Below the pieces are notes generated by a model that saw only the letters and a program-made list of their open reading frames with translations, was not told where the DNA came from and did no database searches. From Bacteroidales bacterium (GTDB taxonomy: Bacteria; Bacteroidota; Bacteroidia; Bacteroidales; UBA932), in assembly GCA_017938925.1 (NCBI GenBank), contig JAGBAO010000017.1, positions 62,001-126,000 of the forward strand: a stretch of 64,000 nt of DNA, in the 5' to 3' direction. The translations under genes were made by a program, and so were the position numbers. Shown piece after piece: positions 25,833 through 37,409 of the stretch (its first letter is position 1; each line of letters starts with the position of its first letter).

Positions 25833-27410
25833 ATGATAAGGAAATTCATCATACAGATTTTGCTGCTTTGCACATTCCTGTGCGGGGCCGGTGTGTGTGC
25901 CGCCCAGGTGCATCAGACTCAGGATAGCACTGCCGGTCAAGCTGCATGTCTGGATACTGCTGTGTGCAATGCATTGGACAGCAAGCTGATGGAATATTTC
26001 GAAGCTATTAAGCACGAGCCGGTCGATGTCCAGAAGGCGGAGTGTGATTTCCTTATCGGAAGTACAAATGATTCTCTGGTCAGGAACCATGTGGCCCAGA
26101 CCATATACGATCACTATCTTGACAGTCCCGTGATGGGATTCGAGGCAGTTGCAATTCATGTATATGACAACTGGTTCCTGCCAGGCAAGGCTCGGATGAG
26201 AAGCGACATGGATATGCTTGGAGCAAGGATATTTGCAGAATTCAACCGTCAGTCCCAGATAGGTTGCATGGCTCCGGCACTCTCGATGACTTCATTGGAC
26301 GGCCAGCAGGTCAGCCTCTTCACGGAAGAGGACAGGAAGGACCGTTTCAAGGTGCTGTATTTCTATGACGCTGACTGTGCAAAATGCCGTATGCAGTCAA
26401 TCCTTCTGAGCAATGTTCTGGCGACAGAGGACTTCCCGGTGGATTTCTATGCCATATACACCGGAGATGACCGGCAGGCTTGGGCTGAATATGTTTCAGA
26501 ACGTTTTGACATATCTCCGTCCAGTGCCTGCGTCACCCATCTCTGGGATCCTGAAATCGATTCGGACTTTCAGAGGAAATATGCAGTTCTTCAGACTCCG
26601 AGAATGTATCTTGTAACTCCTGACGGGACCATTAAAGGTCGTGGACTTGATGCTCTGGCACTTTCTCAGATGCTTCACGGAATCTTTGACGAGGTGAAGC
26701 TGGACTATGGCGGCAAGGAGTCAGCCGCTTTATATGATGGAATCTTTGCGGGCGAGGCTCCGCGACCGTCAGATGTGAAGGCGGTTGCTGACCGGATAGC
26801 AGCATCGACCCTTCCGAAAGGAGACACCGTGATGTTCCGACAGATGGCAGGCGACCTTCTATATTATCTGTCCTCCCGCTCCGGTGAGGGAATGAAGGAG
26901 GGAATGAACTATCTGATAGACAGTTATATACTCTCGGATAACAAGGTGTGGAAATCTCAGGATGATTCTCTCAAGGTTGTCGGGTTTGCTCAGATTATGG
27001 ATGACCTTCTTGACAAGGCGACTCCGGGCACACGTATCAGTGACCTGAAGGTTTCTGGCACTCTCGTGACATGCCAAGGAGAGAAACAGACCTCCCGCAA
27101 ACTGGGCAGGATAGGTGGCAATCGGAACATAATCATATTCTACACTGAGGGTTGCCGGATCTGTGATGCCGAGAAGGCGGCTGCCCGCAGGCTGGTGGAC
27201 GCTAAGGCTGACATCGGTCAGACAGGCTCTGACTCCGGCAGGCAGCGTCGCAAGACAAGGATATTCATGGTCAATGTGGACGAGGTCCTCCGCACTGATC
27301 CGTCTCTGGCTTCCCGCCTGTTCGACTCCTTCGACCTGTCTTCTCTTCCGTTCCTTGTCGAGACCGACCGCAAGGGCGTCATCCTCCGACGCTACCTCTC
27401 TCTACAATAG
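25833..27410 (+). CDS. Exported protein with two thioredoxin-like folds (DUF5106-type)
   Basis: A 525-residue protein with a signal peptide (residues 1-24, ending CAAQ). Residues about 40-140 resemble the helical DUF5106 region that precedes thioredoxin domains in Bacteroidota. A TlpA-like domain follows (APALSMTSLDGQQVSLF from 148) with a CAKC redox motif (Cys182, Cys185). After a helical stretch, a second thioredoxin-like segment (NIIIFYTEGCRICDAE) has Cys441 and Cys444. It is probably a periplasmic thiol-disulphide oxidoreductase. Tandem redox folds in one chain are less usual. It starts 7 bases after coaD. Confidence 0.75.
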   Translation: MIRKFIIQILLLCTFLCGAGVCAAQVHQTQDSTAGQAACLDTAVCNALDSKLMEYFEAIKHEPVDVQKAECDFLIGSTNDSLVRNHVAQTIYDHYLDSPVMGFEAVAIHVYDNWFLPGKARMRSDMDMLGARIFAEFNRQSQIGCMAPALSMTSLDGQQVSLFTEEDRKDRFKVLYFYDADCAKCRMQSILLSNVLATEDFPVDFYAIYTGDDRQAWAEYVSERFDISPSSACVTHLWDPEIDSDFQRKYAVLQTPRMYLVTPDGTIKGRGLDALALSQMLHGIFDEVKLDYGGKESAALYDGIFAGEAPRPSDVKAVADRIAASTLPKGDTVMFRQMAGDLLYYLSSRSGEGMKEGMNYLIDSYILSDNKVWKSQDDSLKVVGFAQIMDDLLDKATPGTRISDLKVSGTLVTCQGEKQTSRKLGRIGGNRNIIIFYTEGCRICDAEKAAARRLVDAKADIGQTGSDSGRQRRKTRIFMVNVDEVLRTDPSLASRLFDSFDLSSLPFLVETDRKGVILRRYLSLQ

Positions 27411-27440
27411 TTTTTGGGTGTCACCTTTTTTGAAATAATT

Positions 27441-27474
27441 ATTACAGAAATTGTAATTTGGCACGGTGGTTGAT
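27441..27474 (+). promoter_or_regulatory. Inverted repeat abutting a sigma-54-like promoter
   Basis: ATTACA, GAAAT, TGTAAT (27441-27457) is a perfect 6-bp inverted repeat. It touches TTGGCACG (27458-27465), then GTGG, then TTGAT (27470-27474). The sigma-54 consensus is YTGGCACGrNNNTTGCW, so only the C at -12 differs (A here). Transcription would start near 27485, about 38 bases before the ATG at 27523. Confidence 0.55.
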
Positions 27475-27522
27475 TTCGGGTGGACTGTAAGCAAAAGTCC
27501 AACACCATTAAAACCTTTCGCC

Positions 27523-27738
27523 ATGACAACTTTCATAGAGGATTATCTTAACGATCCGTCGCAGGCAATCTCCTCAGCCCGCACCCGACTCCCCGAAACG
27601 AACTGGTATGACACAATAGACGACGAATCCATATATTCCCAACTGGCATCCGGCGAATTCAGACTTTATGAAGAGATCGTTCTCAGTCAGCCGTATGAGG
27701 ATTCTCCAAGAGCAGAAAGCTACGCGGTGGTTGCATGA
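27523..27738 (+). CDS. Small acidic protein of unknown function (71 residues)
   Basis: I do not recognise a family. The sequence begins MTTFIEDYLNDPSQAISSAR and is rich in Asp, Glu, Ser and Tyr, with no signal peptide, helix anchor or cysteine. The ATG at 27523 is preferred because an earlier start at 27466 would lie inside the sigma-54-like promoter. It stands alone between the thioredoxin-like gene and rmuC, both with their own signals, and ends 54 bases before the rmuC start. Coding appearance is fair: typical local codon use and a stop shortly before the next promoter. Confidence 0.6.
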   Translation: MTTFIEDYLNDPSQAISSARTRLPETNWYDTIDDESIYSQLASGEFRLYEEIVLSQPYEDSPRAESYAVVA

Positions 27739-27777
27739 CAGCCTCCGCTTTTTTTATGAAATGTGCCAGCTGTTTGT

Positions 27778-27785
27778 TATATTTG
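27778..27785 (+). promoter_or_regulatory. -7 element for rmuC with almost no leader
   Basis: TATATTTG is an exact TAnnTTTG match and ends only seven bases before the rmuC ATG at 27793. The transcript would be leaderless or have a leader of a few bases. Confidence 0.55.
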
Positions 27786-27792
27786 TACCGCT

Positions 27793-29163
27793 ATGAACGG
27801 TACTTTTTTTATTATAGCGGCCCTGGTGCTGCTGGCGGCGGTTACGGTGATTTTCGTGATCGCTCTCAATCATGTGAGAAAGGATAAGGACAATGCTGTG
27901 GCTCTGGTGCGTGACAGCTACGAGAGGACTATGGCCGAAATGAAGGTCAGTCATCAGAATGCCGTGGAGGAACTGAAAAACGGTCATCAGAAGGCGATGG
28001 ATGAACTGAAGGAAGGCCATGAAAAGTCTGTCAATGAACTCAAGGAGGCACATCAGAAGGCTCTGGGACAGCAGCTGGAGACTCTCAAGGCTCAGATGAC
28101 GGCAGAAAGCGAGAAGGTCCTCAAGGCCAGGGAAGAGGAACTGGACAAACGCGCAAAGGCTACATTCGAGAATATAGCCGGAGGCCTGGACAAGGATATC
28201 AAGGACATGAAGGAGGCCTTCGAGCAGAACCGCAAAACCCACACGGAGACTTCCCAGACCCTGAAAGTAAATATAGAGAACGCCGTGAAGAATCTCCGTG
28301 AGCAGACCCTGTCCATCGGAGACAAGGCCGACAATCTTGCCGAAGCCCTCAAAGGCCGGAACAAGGCTCAGGGCAACTGGGGCGAGGTCATTCTGGATAA
28401 TCTCTTCACTGCTGAAGGTCTTCGTGAAGGCAGGGACTATGACAAGGAAGAGACCCTCAGGGACGAGCACGGCAACATCCTCCTGAACGAGGACACCGCT
28501 AAAAGGATGCGTCCGGACTTCATCCTGCATTACCCGAACGGAAATGATATAATCATCGACTCGAAAGTGGTCCTGACTGCAATGTATGACTATTATTCGG
28601 CAGAGGATGAAGAGACTAAGAATGATGCACTGGCCCGCAACCTTGCTGCCATGAAGGAGCAGGTCAAGAGGCTTTCCAAAAAGGACTACAGCAGTTATCT
28701 CCAGCCCGGTCACAAGATGCTGGACTATGTGATAATGTTCGTTCCAGTCTATTCAGCCCTGAGACTTGCATATGAGGCGGACAGGAACCTCTGGCACGAT
28801 GCTTATGCCCAGGGGGTGCTCATTACCACGGAGGAGACTCTGATGCCGTTCCTCAGGATGATAAACATTGCGTGGACCAGTCATGAGCAGGTTGCAAACC
28901 AGCAGCAGATCATAGCAGCGGCTGAAACAGTCCTGGCGCGTGTGTCTGATTTCTGCACTGCTCATGCGAAGATGGGAAAGAAACTCAATGAGGCTCTGGA
29001 GCAGTATGATGCGTGTGACCGCAAGATACGTGAAAGGGGACAGAGCATTGTGGTTGCTGCCAACAAGCTCATCGGTTACGGAGTGCCTCAGAATAAGAAG
29101 AAGGCTCTTCCTCCTGTGATAGGAATGGAAGAAACCGATATGGAACCATCTGATTCGGAATAA
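27793..29163 (+). CDS. rmuC: DNA recombination protein RmuC
   Basis: A 456-residue membrane-anchored protein that limits inversions at short inverted repeats in E. coli. The start at 27793 (MNGTFFII) gives one N-terminal membrane helix (4-24). Residues about 40-110 are a coiled coil with four near-identical 11-residue units of the form HQ-K/N-A-V/M-E/D-ELK. The nuclease-like core follows: KAQGNWGEVILDNLFTAEGL, RPDFILHYPNG, IIIDSKVVLTAMYDY, and VIMFVPVYSALRLAYE. An upstream start at 27763 is rejected because it precedes the promoter. Confidence 0.95.
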   Translation: MNGTFFIIAALVLLAAVTVIFVIALNHVRKDKDNAVALVRDSYERTMAEMKVSHQNAVEELKNGHQKAMDELKEGHEKSVNELKEAHQKALGQQLETLKAQMTAESEKVLKAREEELDKRAKATFENIAGGLDKDIKDMKEAFEQNRKTHTETSQTLKVNIENAVKNLREQTLSIGDKADNLAEALKGRNKAQGNWGEVILDNLFTAEGLREGRDYDKEETLRDEHGNILLNEDTAKRMRPDFILHYPNGNDIIIDSKVVLTAMYDYYSAEDEETKNDALARNLAAMKEQVKRLSKKDYSSYLQPGHKMLDYVIMFVPVYSALRLAYEADRNLWHDAYAQGVLITTEETLMPFLRMINIAWTSHEQVANQQQIIAAAETVLARVSDFCTAHAKMGKKLNEALEQYDACDRKIRERGQSIVVAANKLIGYGVPQNKKKALPPVIGMEETDMEPSDSE

Positions 29164-29168
29164 TTTGC

Positions 29169-29176
29169 TATCTTTG
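29169..29176 (+). promoter_or_regulatory. -7 element for the small gene at 29215
   Basis: TATCTTTG is an exact TAnnTTTG match. Transcription would begin near 29183, leaving a leader of about 32 bases before the GTG start. The beta-galactosidase gene further on may share it. Confidence 0.5.
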
Positions 29177-29214
29177 CAGGTCTTTCAGACTCACAATCAT
29201 AAACACGTAGTCCA

Positions 29215-32777
<3,563 letters not shown>

Positions 32778-32800
32778 GTACAAGCAGCGAAACACCATAA

Positions 32801-32847
32801 GAAAACGTTCCAGGTACATCTTTTCGGAGTGCCTGGAACGTTTTTTA
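32801..32847. terminator. Bidirectional terminator between beta-galactosidase and tdk
   Basis: ACGTTCCAGG (32805-32814) pairs with CCTGGAACGT (32832-32841), followed by TTTTT on the plus side and TTTTC on the minus side. It serves both convergent genes. Confidence 0.88.
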
Positions 32848-32865
32848 TATGTGTCGCCGGTCTGA

Positions 32866-33444
32866 CTATTCTGATCTTTCGGCCTGTATCGCGGCATTGT
32901 AGCAGTGGCGGCAGAGAGGTTCGTAGGCGTCTTTTTCGCCGAGGACCACGAGCTGGTCGCTTGCTGTGAGACGGTGCGAGTGGTTGGCCGGGCTGCCGCA
33001 CTTCACGCAGATGGCATGGACTTTCTGGATGTCCTCCGCTACTGCCATAAGTGCCGGCATAGGTCCGAAAGGCTTGCCAAGGAAATCAGTGTCGAGTCCT
33101 GCGATGATGACTCTAACACCTCTGTTTGCGAGAGTCTGCACCACTTCGACCAGGGTGTCGTCAAAGAACTGAGCCTCGTCGATTCCCACCACTTCCACAT
33201 CGCTCGAAAGAAGGAGCATGCTGGCAGGGGAGTCAATCGGAGTGGACGGAATGCTGTGTGCGTCGTGCGACACCACCTGATCCTCTGAGTATCTCACGTC
33301 TATGCACGGCTTGTATATTTCCACTTTCTGCTTGGCGAACTGCGCTCTTTTCATTCTTCTGATGAGTTCTTCGGTCTTTCCTGAAAACATTGAACCGCAG
33401 ATTACCTCGATAGAGCCTGCTTTTTTTGGACTTTCTAAAAACAT
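32866..33444 (-). CDS. tdk: Thymidine kinase
   Basis: Salvage phosphorylation of thymidine. The start is ATG 33444 (MFLESPKK), giving 192 residues, the usual size for the type II enzyme; the longer frame from 33546 overlaps the divergent gene. The P-loop is [10 protein letters not shown] (17-26). The catalytic Glu is in [10 protein letters not shown]. The zinc site is CVKCG and CRHC. It is divergent from the coiled-coil gene, whose promoter overlaps the tdk 5' end. Confidence 0.96.
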   Translation of the reverse strand: MFLESPKKAGSIEVICGSMFSGKTEELIRRMKRAQFAKQKVEIYKPCIDVRYSEDQVVSHDAHSIPSTPIDSPASMLLLSSDVEVVGIDEAQFFDDTLVEVVQTLANRGVRVIIAGLDTDFLGKPFGPMPALMAVAEDIQKVHAICVKCGSPANHSHRLTASDQLVVLGEKDAYEPLCRHCYNAAIQAERSE

Positions 33445-33457
33445 TTCCTTAATTTTG
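33425..33457 (+). promoter_or_regulatory. Full Bacteroidetes promoter overlapping the tdk 5' end
   Basis: TTTG (33425-33428), 21 bases, TAATTTTG (33450-33457). Both elements match. The start near 33463 would give a 60-base leader for the gene at 33526. The -33 element lies inside tdk codons 6-7 on the other strand. Confidence 0.7.
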
Positions 33458-33525
33458 TGGGTTGTAAGTGATAGGTCTGATATCCCCTTTGTCAGGGGAA
33501 CGCAAATATAGTCATTAATTGCTTT

Positions 33526-34260
33526 ATGGAAAATAGGCAGCAGCAAATTTTATCGGAAATAAAGGCTCTGGCCTCTTCGGTCAGAAGTCAGATGGAAGCT
33601 CTCGAATCTAAGGTCGCTGAACTCCAGCAAATTATTGAGAATGAGGATGTTGTTGAGCCGTCTGATGTGGTCGCATCATCTGGCGATATCGAGATAGATG
33701 TCATGGATATAGAACTTTCTCCTGATACGGAATTCTATTCGGAACCGCTTTCAGCTGAACCTGAACCAGAGACTCTCTCAGTGGAAGAGGAGCCTGCTGT
33801 CGGGCCGGAGGTGATCAGCGAAGAGGTTGCTGTTGAGACAGCGGCTGTGCCATCGTCTGAACAGGTGGCCGTTGTGACTCCGGAAGAGGTGAATGATGAT
33901 CTGCCGTTCTTTGAGGATATGCCTGCTGAGCCGGCTCCGGCAATTCTGAACGATGTACAGCCTTCTTCTGACGTTCCCGTTATCGATGCCATGCTCGATA
34001 AGCATGCATGGAGAACTGATATGCCGGGGACTGCCGTGAAGGACATCCGCAGTGCGATTTCGCTGAATGACAGGATCCTGTTCATCAATTTCCTGTTCAA
34101 CGAGGATCCTATGTCATTCCAGGAGACACTGACGAAATTGAATTCTATGGCGTCGTTCGATGAGGCTGCGACATATATGATGACAGCCTTTCCGCATTGG
34201 AACTGGGAATCAGACACCGTTTACCGTTTCATGATGGCCCTCCGCCGTCGTCTCCAATAG
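33526..34260 (+). CDS. Conserved Bacteroidales coiled-coil protein of unknown function
   Basis: A 244-residue acidic protein. Residues 1-40 are a predicted coiled coil ([20 protein letters not shown]). Residues 45-165 are a long Glu/Pro/Val-rich, probably disordered stretch. Residues 170-244 form a compact conserved-looking domain: [40 protein letters not shown], and a basic end. I recall the final domain from hypothetical proteins of Bacteroidales. No enzyme motif, signal or membrane helix is seen. It lies 7 bases before rsmI and is probably co-transcribed. Confidence 0.75.
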   Translation: MENRQQQILSEIKALASSVRSQMEALESKVAELQQIIENEDVVEPSDVVASSGDIEIDVMDIELSPDTEFYSEPLSAEPEPETLSVEEEPAVGPEVISEEVAVETAAVPSSEQVAVVTPEEVNDDLPFFEDMPAEPAPAILNDVQPSSDVPVIDAMLDKHAWRTDMPGTAVKDIRSAISLNDRILFINFLFNEDPMSFQETLTKLNSMASFDEAATYMMTAFPHWNWESDTVYRFMMALRRRLQ

Positions 34261-34267
34261 ACTTCTT

Positions 34268-34990
34268 ATGGCAGGAATATTATATATAGTCCCGACACCG
34301 GTCGGTAATCTTGAGGATATTACATTCAGGGCGATCCGTATTCTGAAGGAAGCGGATCTGATTCTGGCTGAGGACACCCGCACAAGTTCAGTCCTGCTCA
34401 AGCACTATGAGATCAAGGGACGTCTGGAGTCTCACCATAAGTTCAACGAGCACAAGACTGCATCCATGATCAAGGAACGCATCCTGGCCGGACTTAATGT
34501 AGCACTGATAAGCGATGCGGGTACTCCGGGAATCTCCGATCCTGGCTTCCTGCTGGTGAGGACGTGTTCCCAGGAGGGAATCGAGGTGCAGACTCTTCCT
34601 GGAGCGACAGCCTTTGTCCCGGCCCTTGTTTCGTCAGGCTATCCATGCGACAGATTCTGCTTCGAAGGCTTCCTTCCTCAGAAGAAGGGCAGACAGACCA
34701 GGCTTCAGGAACTCTCCCAGGAACATCGTACCATGGTTTTCTATGAGTCTCCGTATCGTCTGGTCAAGACATTGGAACAGTTCGCCGAGTTCTTCGGGGC
34801 AGAGCGTGAGTGTTCTGTGGCCCGTGAGATTTCCAAGAAGTTCGAAGAGCACAGGCGTGGCACCCTGGCAGAAGTCGCTTCATGGTACCGTGAACACGAG
34901 CCGAAGGGCGAGATCGTGATCATCGTGGCAGGCGCTCCTGAGCAGAAAAAGGAGAAGAAGTCCTACAGGAAGGCCGATGAGGAAGATTAA
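34268..34990 (+). CDS. rsmI: 16S rRNA (cytidine-2'-O) methyltransferase
   Basis: Methylates the 2'-O of C1402 in 16S rRNA using SAM. The 240-residue protein has the tetrapyrrole-methylase fold motifs: YIVPTPVGNLEDITFRA at the start, LAEDTRTSSVLLKHY, VALISDAGTPGISDPG, LPGATAFVPALV, and FEGFLPQKKG. The C-terminal tail is lysine-rich. It ends in an AT-rich stretch with a terminator at 35060. Confidence 0.97.
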   Translation: MAGILYIVPTPVGNLEDITFRAIRILKEADLILAEDTRTSSVLLKHYEIKGRLESHHKFNEHKTASMIKERILAGLNVALISDAGTPGISDPGFLLVRTCSQEGIEVQTLPGATAFVPALVSSGYPCDRFCFEGFLPQKKGRQTRLQELSQEHRTMVFYESPYRLVKTLEQFAEFFGAERECSVAREISKKFEEHRRGTLAEVASWYREHEPKGEIVIIVAGAPEQKKEKKSYRKADEED

Positions 34991-35022
34991 AATTTATTTT
35001 AGCAGCCTTAAAATTTATTTTA
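34987..35022. repeat. 15-base AT-rich direct repeat
   Basis: TTAAAATTTATTTTA occurs at 34987-35001 and again at 35008-35022, a period of 21 bases (two helical turns). A related string in the inverse direction, AAAAATAAATT, follows at 35029. It begins in the last codons of rsmI. It may be a binding site or a slippage product. Confidence 0.7.
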
Positions 35023-35059
35023 ACCCATAAAAATAAATTCAATTTGAATAAAAAAGAGA

Positions 35060-35093
35060 AAAATCTGCGCCTCTTCAGGTGTGGATTTTTTGT
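35060..35093 (+). terminator. Terminator after rsmI
   Basis: AAAATCTGCGCCT pairs with AGGTGTGGATTTT (with G-T pairs) around a CTTC loop, followed by TTGTTC. It separates rsmI from the helix-hairpin-helix gene. Confidence 0.7.
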
Positions 35094-35123
35094 TCTGATC
35101 CGTTCTCTGCCTACATTAGCAGC

Positions 35124-36044
35124 ATGAAAGAGAAGAAGAAATCGAGGCTCTCTGAGTCTTTTGTGGTGGGAGTCATTGCACTGGTGTTCCTTATTGTCGG
35201 CTATCAGACAGCCCTCTTTGTCTATCGGGCTTCTGTGATGAAGATTGTAAGTAACAGAGATGAGCCGGATACGGTGTTTGTCTATGCGGAGGATGTAGCG
35301 CATGGGGATTCTGGTGATGGACTCGTGCATGAGGAACCGCCTGTTGCCAGCAATTACGGACGTTCGGTAAGGACATATATAAAGACGTCCGAACATTCTC
35401 GGAAAGCAGAGTCTGTCCGAAATGCAGTTCCAAGAAAGAAGGTGGAGTCATTCAGCTTCAATCCGAACACGGTGACCATGGATGAACTGTGCAGTCTGGG
35501 CTTTTCGCAGAAACAGGCTCAGTCCATCGTGAATTATCGTGCCAAGGGAGGGAAGTTCCGACGCAAGTCAGACTTTGCAAAATCCTATGTCGTGTCTGAC
35601 AGCATATTCCAAAGGCTTGAGCCATATATAGACATTCCTCTTATAGACCTGAATCTTGCCGATTCGGCAGATTTTGATTCTCTCCCTGGAATAGGTGGCT
35701 GGTTTGCGGCAAAAATATTAGAACACCGGAAGGCTCTCGGCGGATATTCCTATAAGGAGCAGCTGATGGACATATATCGCTTCGACGAGGATAAATACAA
35801 GGCTTTGGAGGATCTTGTGACAGTTTCGCCAGAATATGTGACTCCATATCCTCTATGGACCCTGCCAGCTGATTCGCTAAGACTGCATCCATACATAAAG
35901 AACTATGAAACAGCACGTTCCATAGTTCTCTATCGTGAAAATTCCGATAGATCCGACCTGACTCCGGAAGGACTGCACAAAGCCGGTATCATAGATGCGG
36001 AAACGGCTGTCCGCCTGGCCGGATGCAAAATCCGGAACCCCTGA
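35124..36044 (+). CDS. Membrane-anchored helix-hairpin-helix (ComEA-like) protein
   Basis: A 306-residue protein starting at ATG 35124 (MKEKKKSRLS), with a membrane helix at about 12-32. After a linker, two ComEA-type helix-hairpin-helix units are clear: SFNPNTVTMDELCSLGFSQ...QSIVNYRAKGG (about 110-145) and LIDLNLADSADFDSLPGIGG...ILEHRKALGG (about 170-205), and a third weaker unit follows near the C terminus (YETARSIVLYREN). Such proteins bind DNA without sequence preference; ComEA acts in uptake of transforming DNA. Whether this one does so is not shown. An upstream start at 35079 would lie within the terminator. Confidence 0.85.
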   Translation: MKEKKKSRLSESFVVGVIALVFLIVGYQTALFVYRASVMKIVSNRDEPDTVFVYAEDVAHGDSGDGLVHEEPPVASNYGRSVRTYIKTSEHSRKAESVRNAVPRKKVESFSFNPNTVTMDELCSLGFSQKQAQSIVNYRAKGGKFRRKSDFAKSYVVSDSIFQRLEPYIDIPLIDLNLADSADFDSLPGIGGWFAAKILEHRKALGGYSYKEQLMDIYRFDEDKYKALEDLVTVSPEYVTPYPLWTLPADSLRLHPYIKNYETARSIVLYRENSDRSDLTPEGLHKAGIIDAETAVRLAGCKIRNP

Positions 36045-36063
36045 GGGATTCCGGATCGGTGTC

Positions 36064-37398
36064 TTATCTTCTGCGGCCCTTCATCGCACCGCGCATCATG
36101 TTGCCCATGTTGGCTCCCATGACAGTCTTCATCATCTTGCGCGTGCCTTCGAACTGCTTGAGCAGCTTGTTGACTTCCGGGAGTGATGTGCCCGAACCGT
36201 CAGCGATTCTCTTTCGGCGGCTTCCGTTGATGATTTCCGGATGCTCACGCTCCTGTGGAGTCATGGAAAGGATAATTGCCTCGATGCCCTTGAACGAATC
36301 ATTGTCCATATCGACATCCTTCAGGGCCTTGCCCATTCCAGGAATCATCGATGCAAGATCCTTGATGTTACCCATCTTCTTGATCTGCTGGATCTGGTTG
36401 TAGAAGTCCCAGAGGGTGAACTGGTCCTTGGCCAGCTTCTTCTTGAGTTCTCTTGCCTGAGCCTCGTCGAACTGCTCCTGAGCCTTCTCCACAAGGGAAA
36501 CGACGTCTCCCATTCCGAGAATTCGGTCTGCGATACGGGTCGGGTGGAATACGTCGAGCGCCTCCATCTTCTCTCCGCTGCTGACGAACTTGATAGGCTT
36601 GCCTACAACCGCCTTGATAGAGAGTGCGGCACCACCCCTGGTGTCACCGTCCATCTTGGTGAGTACGACTCCGTCGAAGTCGAGCCTGTCGTTGAATGCC
36701 TTGGCCGTCTCCACTGCATCCTGACCTGTCATGGCATCGACCACAAAGAGGGTCTCTGTAGGGTTGAGAGCCTCCTTCAGAGCTGAGATCTCATCCATGA
36801 GCTCCTGATCCACTGCGAGACGTCCGGCTGTATCGACGATAACCACCGAATATCCTTCCGCCTTGGCCTTGGCAACAGCTCCGCGTGCAATCTGAATAGG
36901 ATCCTTTACACCTTCCTCAGAATAAACTTCCACTCCGATCTGCTCTCCGAGCACCTTCAACTGGTCTATGGCGGCAGGGCGGAAGTAGTCGCAGGCAGCA
37001 AGGAGAACCTTCATGCCCCTCTTGCTCTTTATGTTGAGGGCGAGCTTTCCAGAGAACGTGGTCTTACCGGAACCGTTGAGACCGGCAACGAGAACCACTG
37101 CAGGAGCACCCTTTATGTTTATGTCAGAAGACTCGCTTCCCATCAGGGCAGCCAGCTCGTCGTGAACTATCTTCACGATCATCTGCTGAGGCTTCACGGC
37201 AGTCAGGACGTTCTGTCCGATAGCCTTCTTCTTCACCTCGTCGCAGAATGTCTTGGCTATCTTGTAGCTCACGTCGGCATCAAGCAGGGCACGGCGTATG
37301 TCCTTCATGGCCTCCGAGATGTTCACCTCGGTAATCTTTCCTTCACCCTTGAGGATCTTGAACGACCTCTCAAGTCTTTCACTTAAATTCTCGAACAT
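36064..37398 (-). CDS. ffh: Signal recognition particle protein Ffh
   Basis: GTPase of the signal recognition particle that targets nascent membrane proteins. The 444-residue protein has the N domain, GTPase G1 GLNGSGKTTFSGKLA (106-120), the DTAGRL motif near 189, TKMDGDTRGG, and the C-terminal M domain with MIPGMGKALKD and the 4.5S RNA-binding RKRIADGSGTS segment, then a Met/Arg-rich tail. It lies 11 bases downstream of lysA on the same strand and is probably co-transcribed. No 4.5S RNA gene is seen here. Confidence 0.98.
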   Translation of the reverse strand: MFENLSERLERSFKILKGEGKITEVNISEAMKDIRRALLDADVSYKIAKTFCDEVKKKAIGQNVLTAVKPQQMIVKIVHDELAALMGSESSDINIKGAPAVVLVAGLNGSGKTTFSGKLALNIKSKRGMKVLLAACDYFRPAAIDQLKVLGEQIGVEVYSEEGVKDPIQIARGAVAKAKAEGYSVVIVDTAGRLAVDQELMDEISALKEALNPTETLFVVDAMTGQDAVETAKAFNDRLDFDGVVLTKMDGDTRGGAALSIKAVVGKPIKFVSSGEKMEALDVFHPTRIADRILGMGDVVSLVEKAQEQFDEAQARELKKKLAKDQFTLWDFYNQIQQIKKMGNIKDLASMIPGMGKALKDVDMDNDSFKGIEAIILSMTPQEREHPEIINGSRRKRIADGSGTSLPEVNKLLKQFEGTRKMMKTVMGANMGNMMRGAMKGRRR

Positions 37399-37409
37399 AT
37401 CTTATTTCT

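Noticed and set aside
27754-28713. A 319-residue minus-strand frame opposite rmuC
   Set aside because: Produced by the repetitive coiled-coil codons of rmuC read in reverse; leucine-rich low-complexity product.
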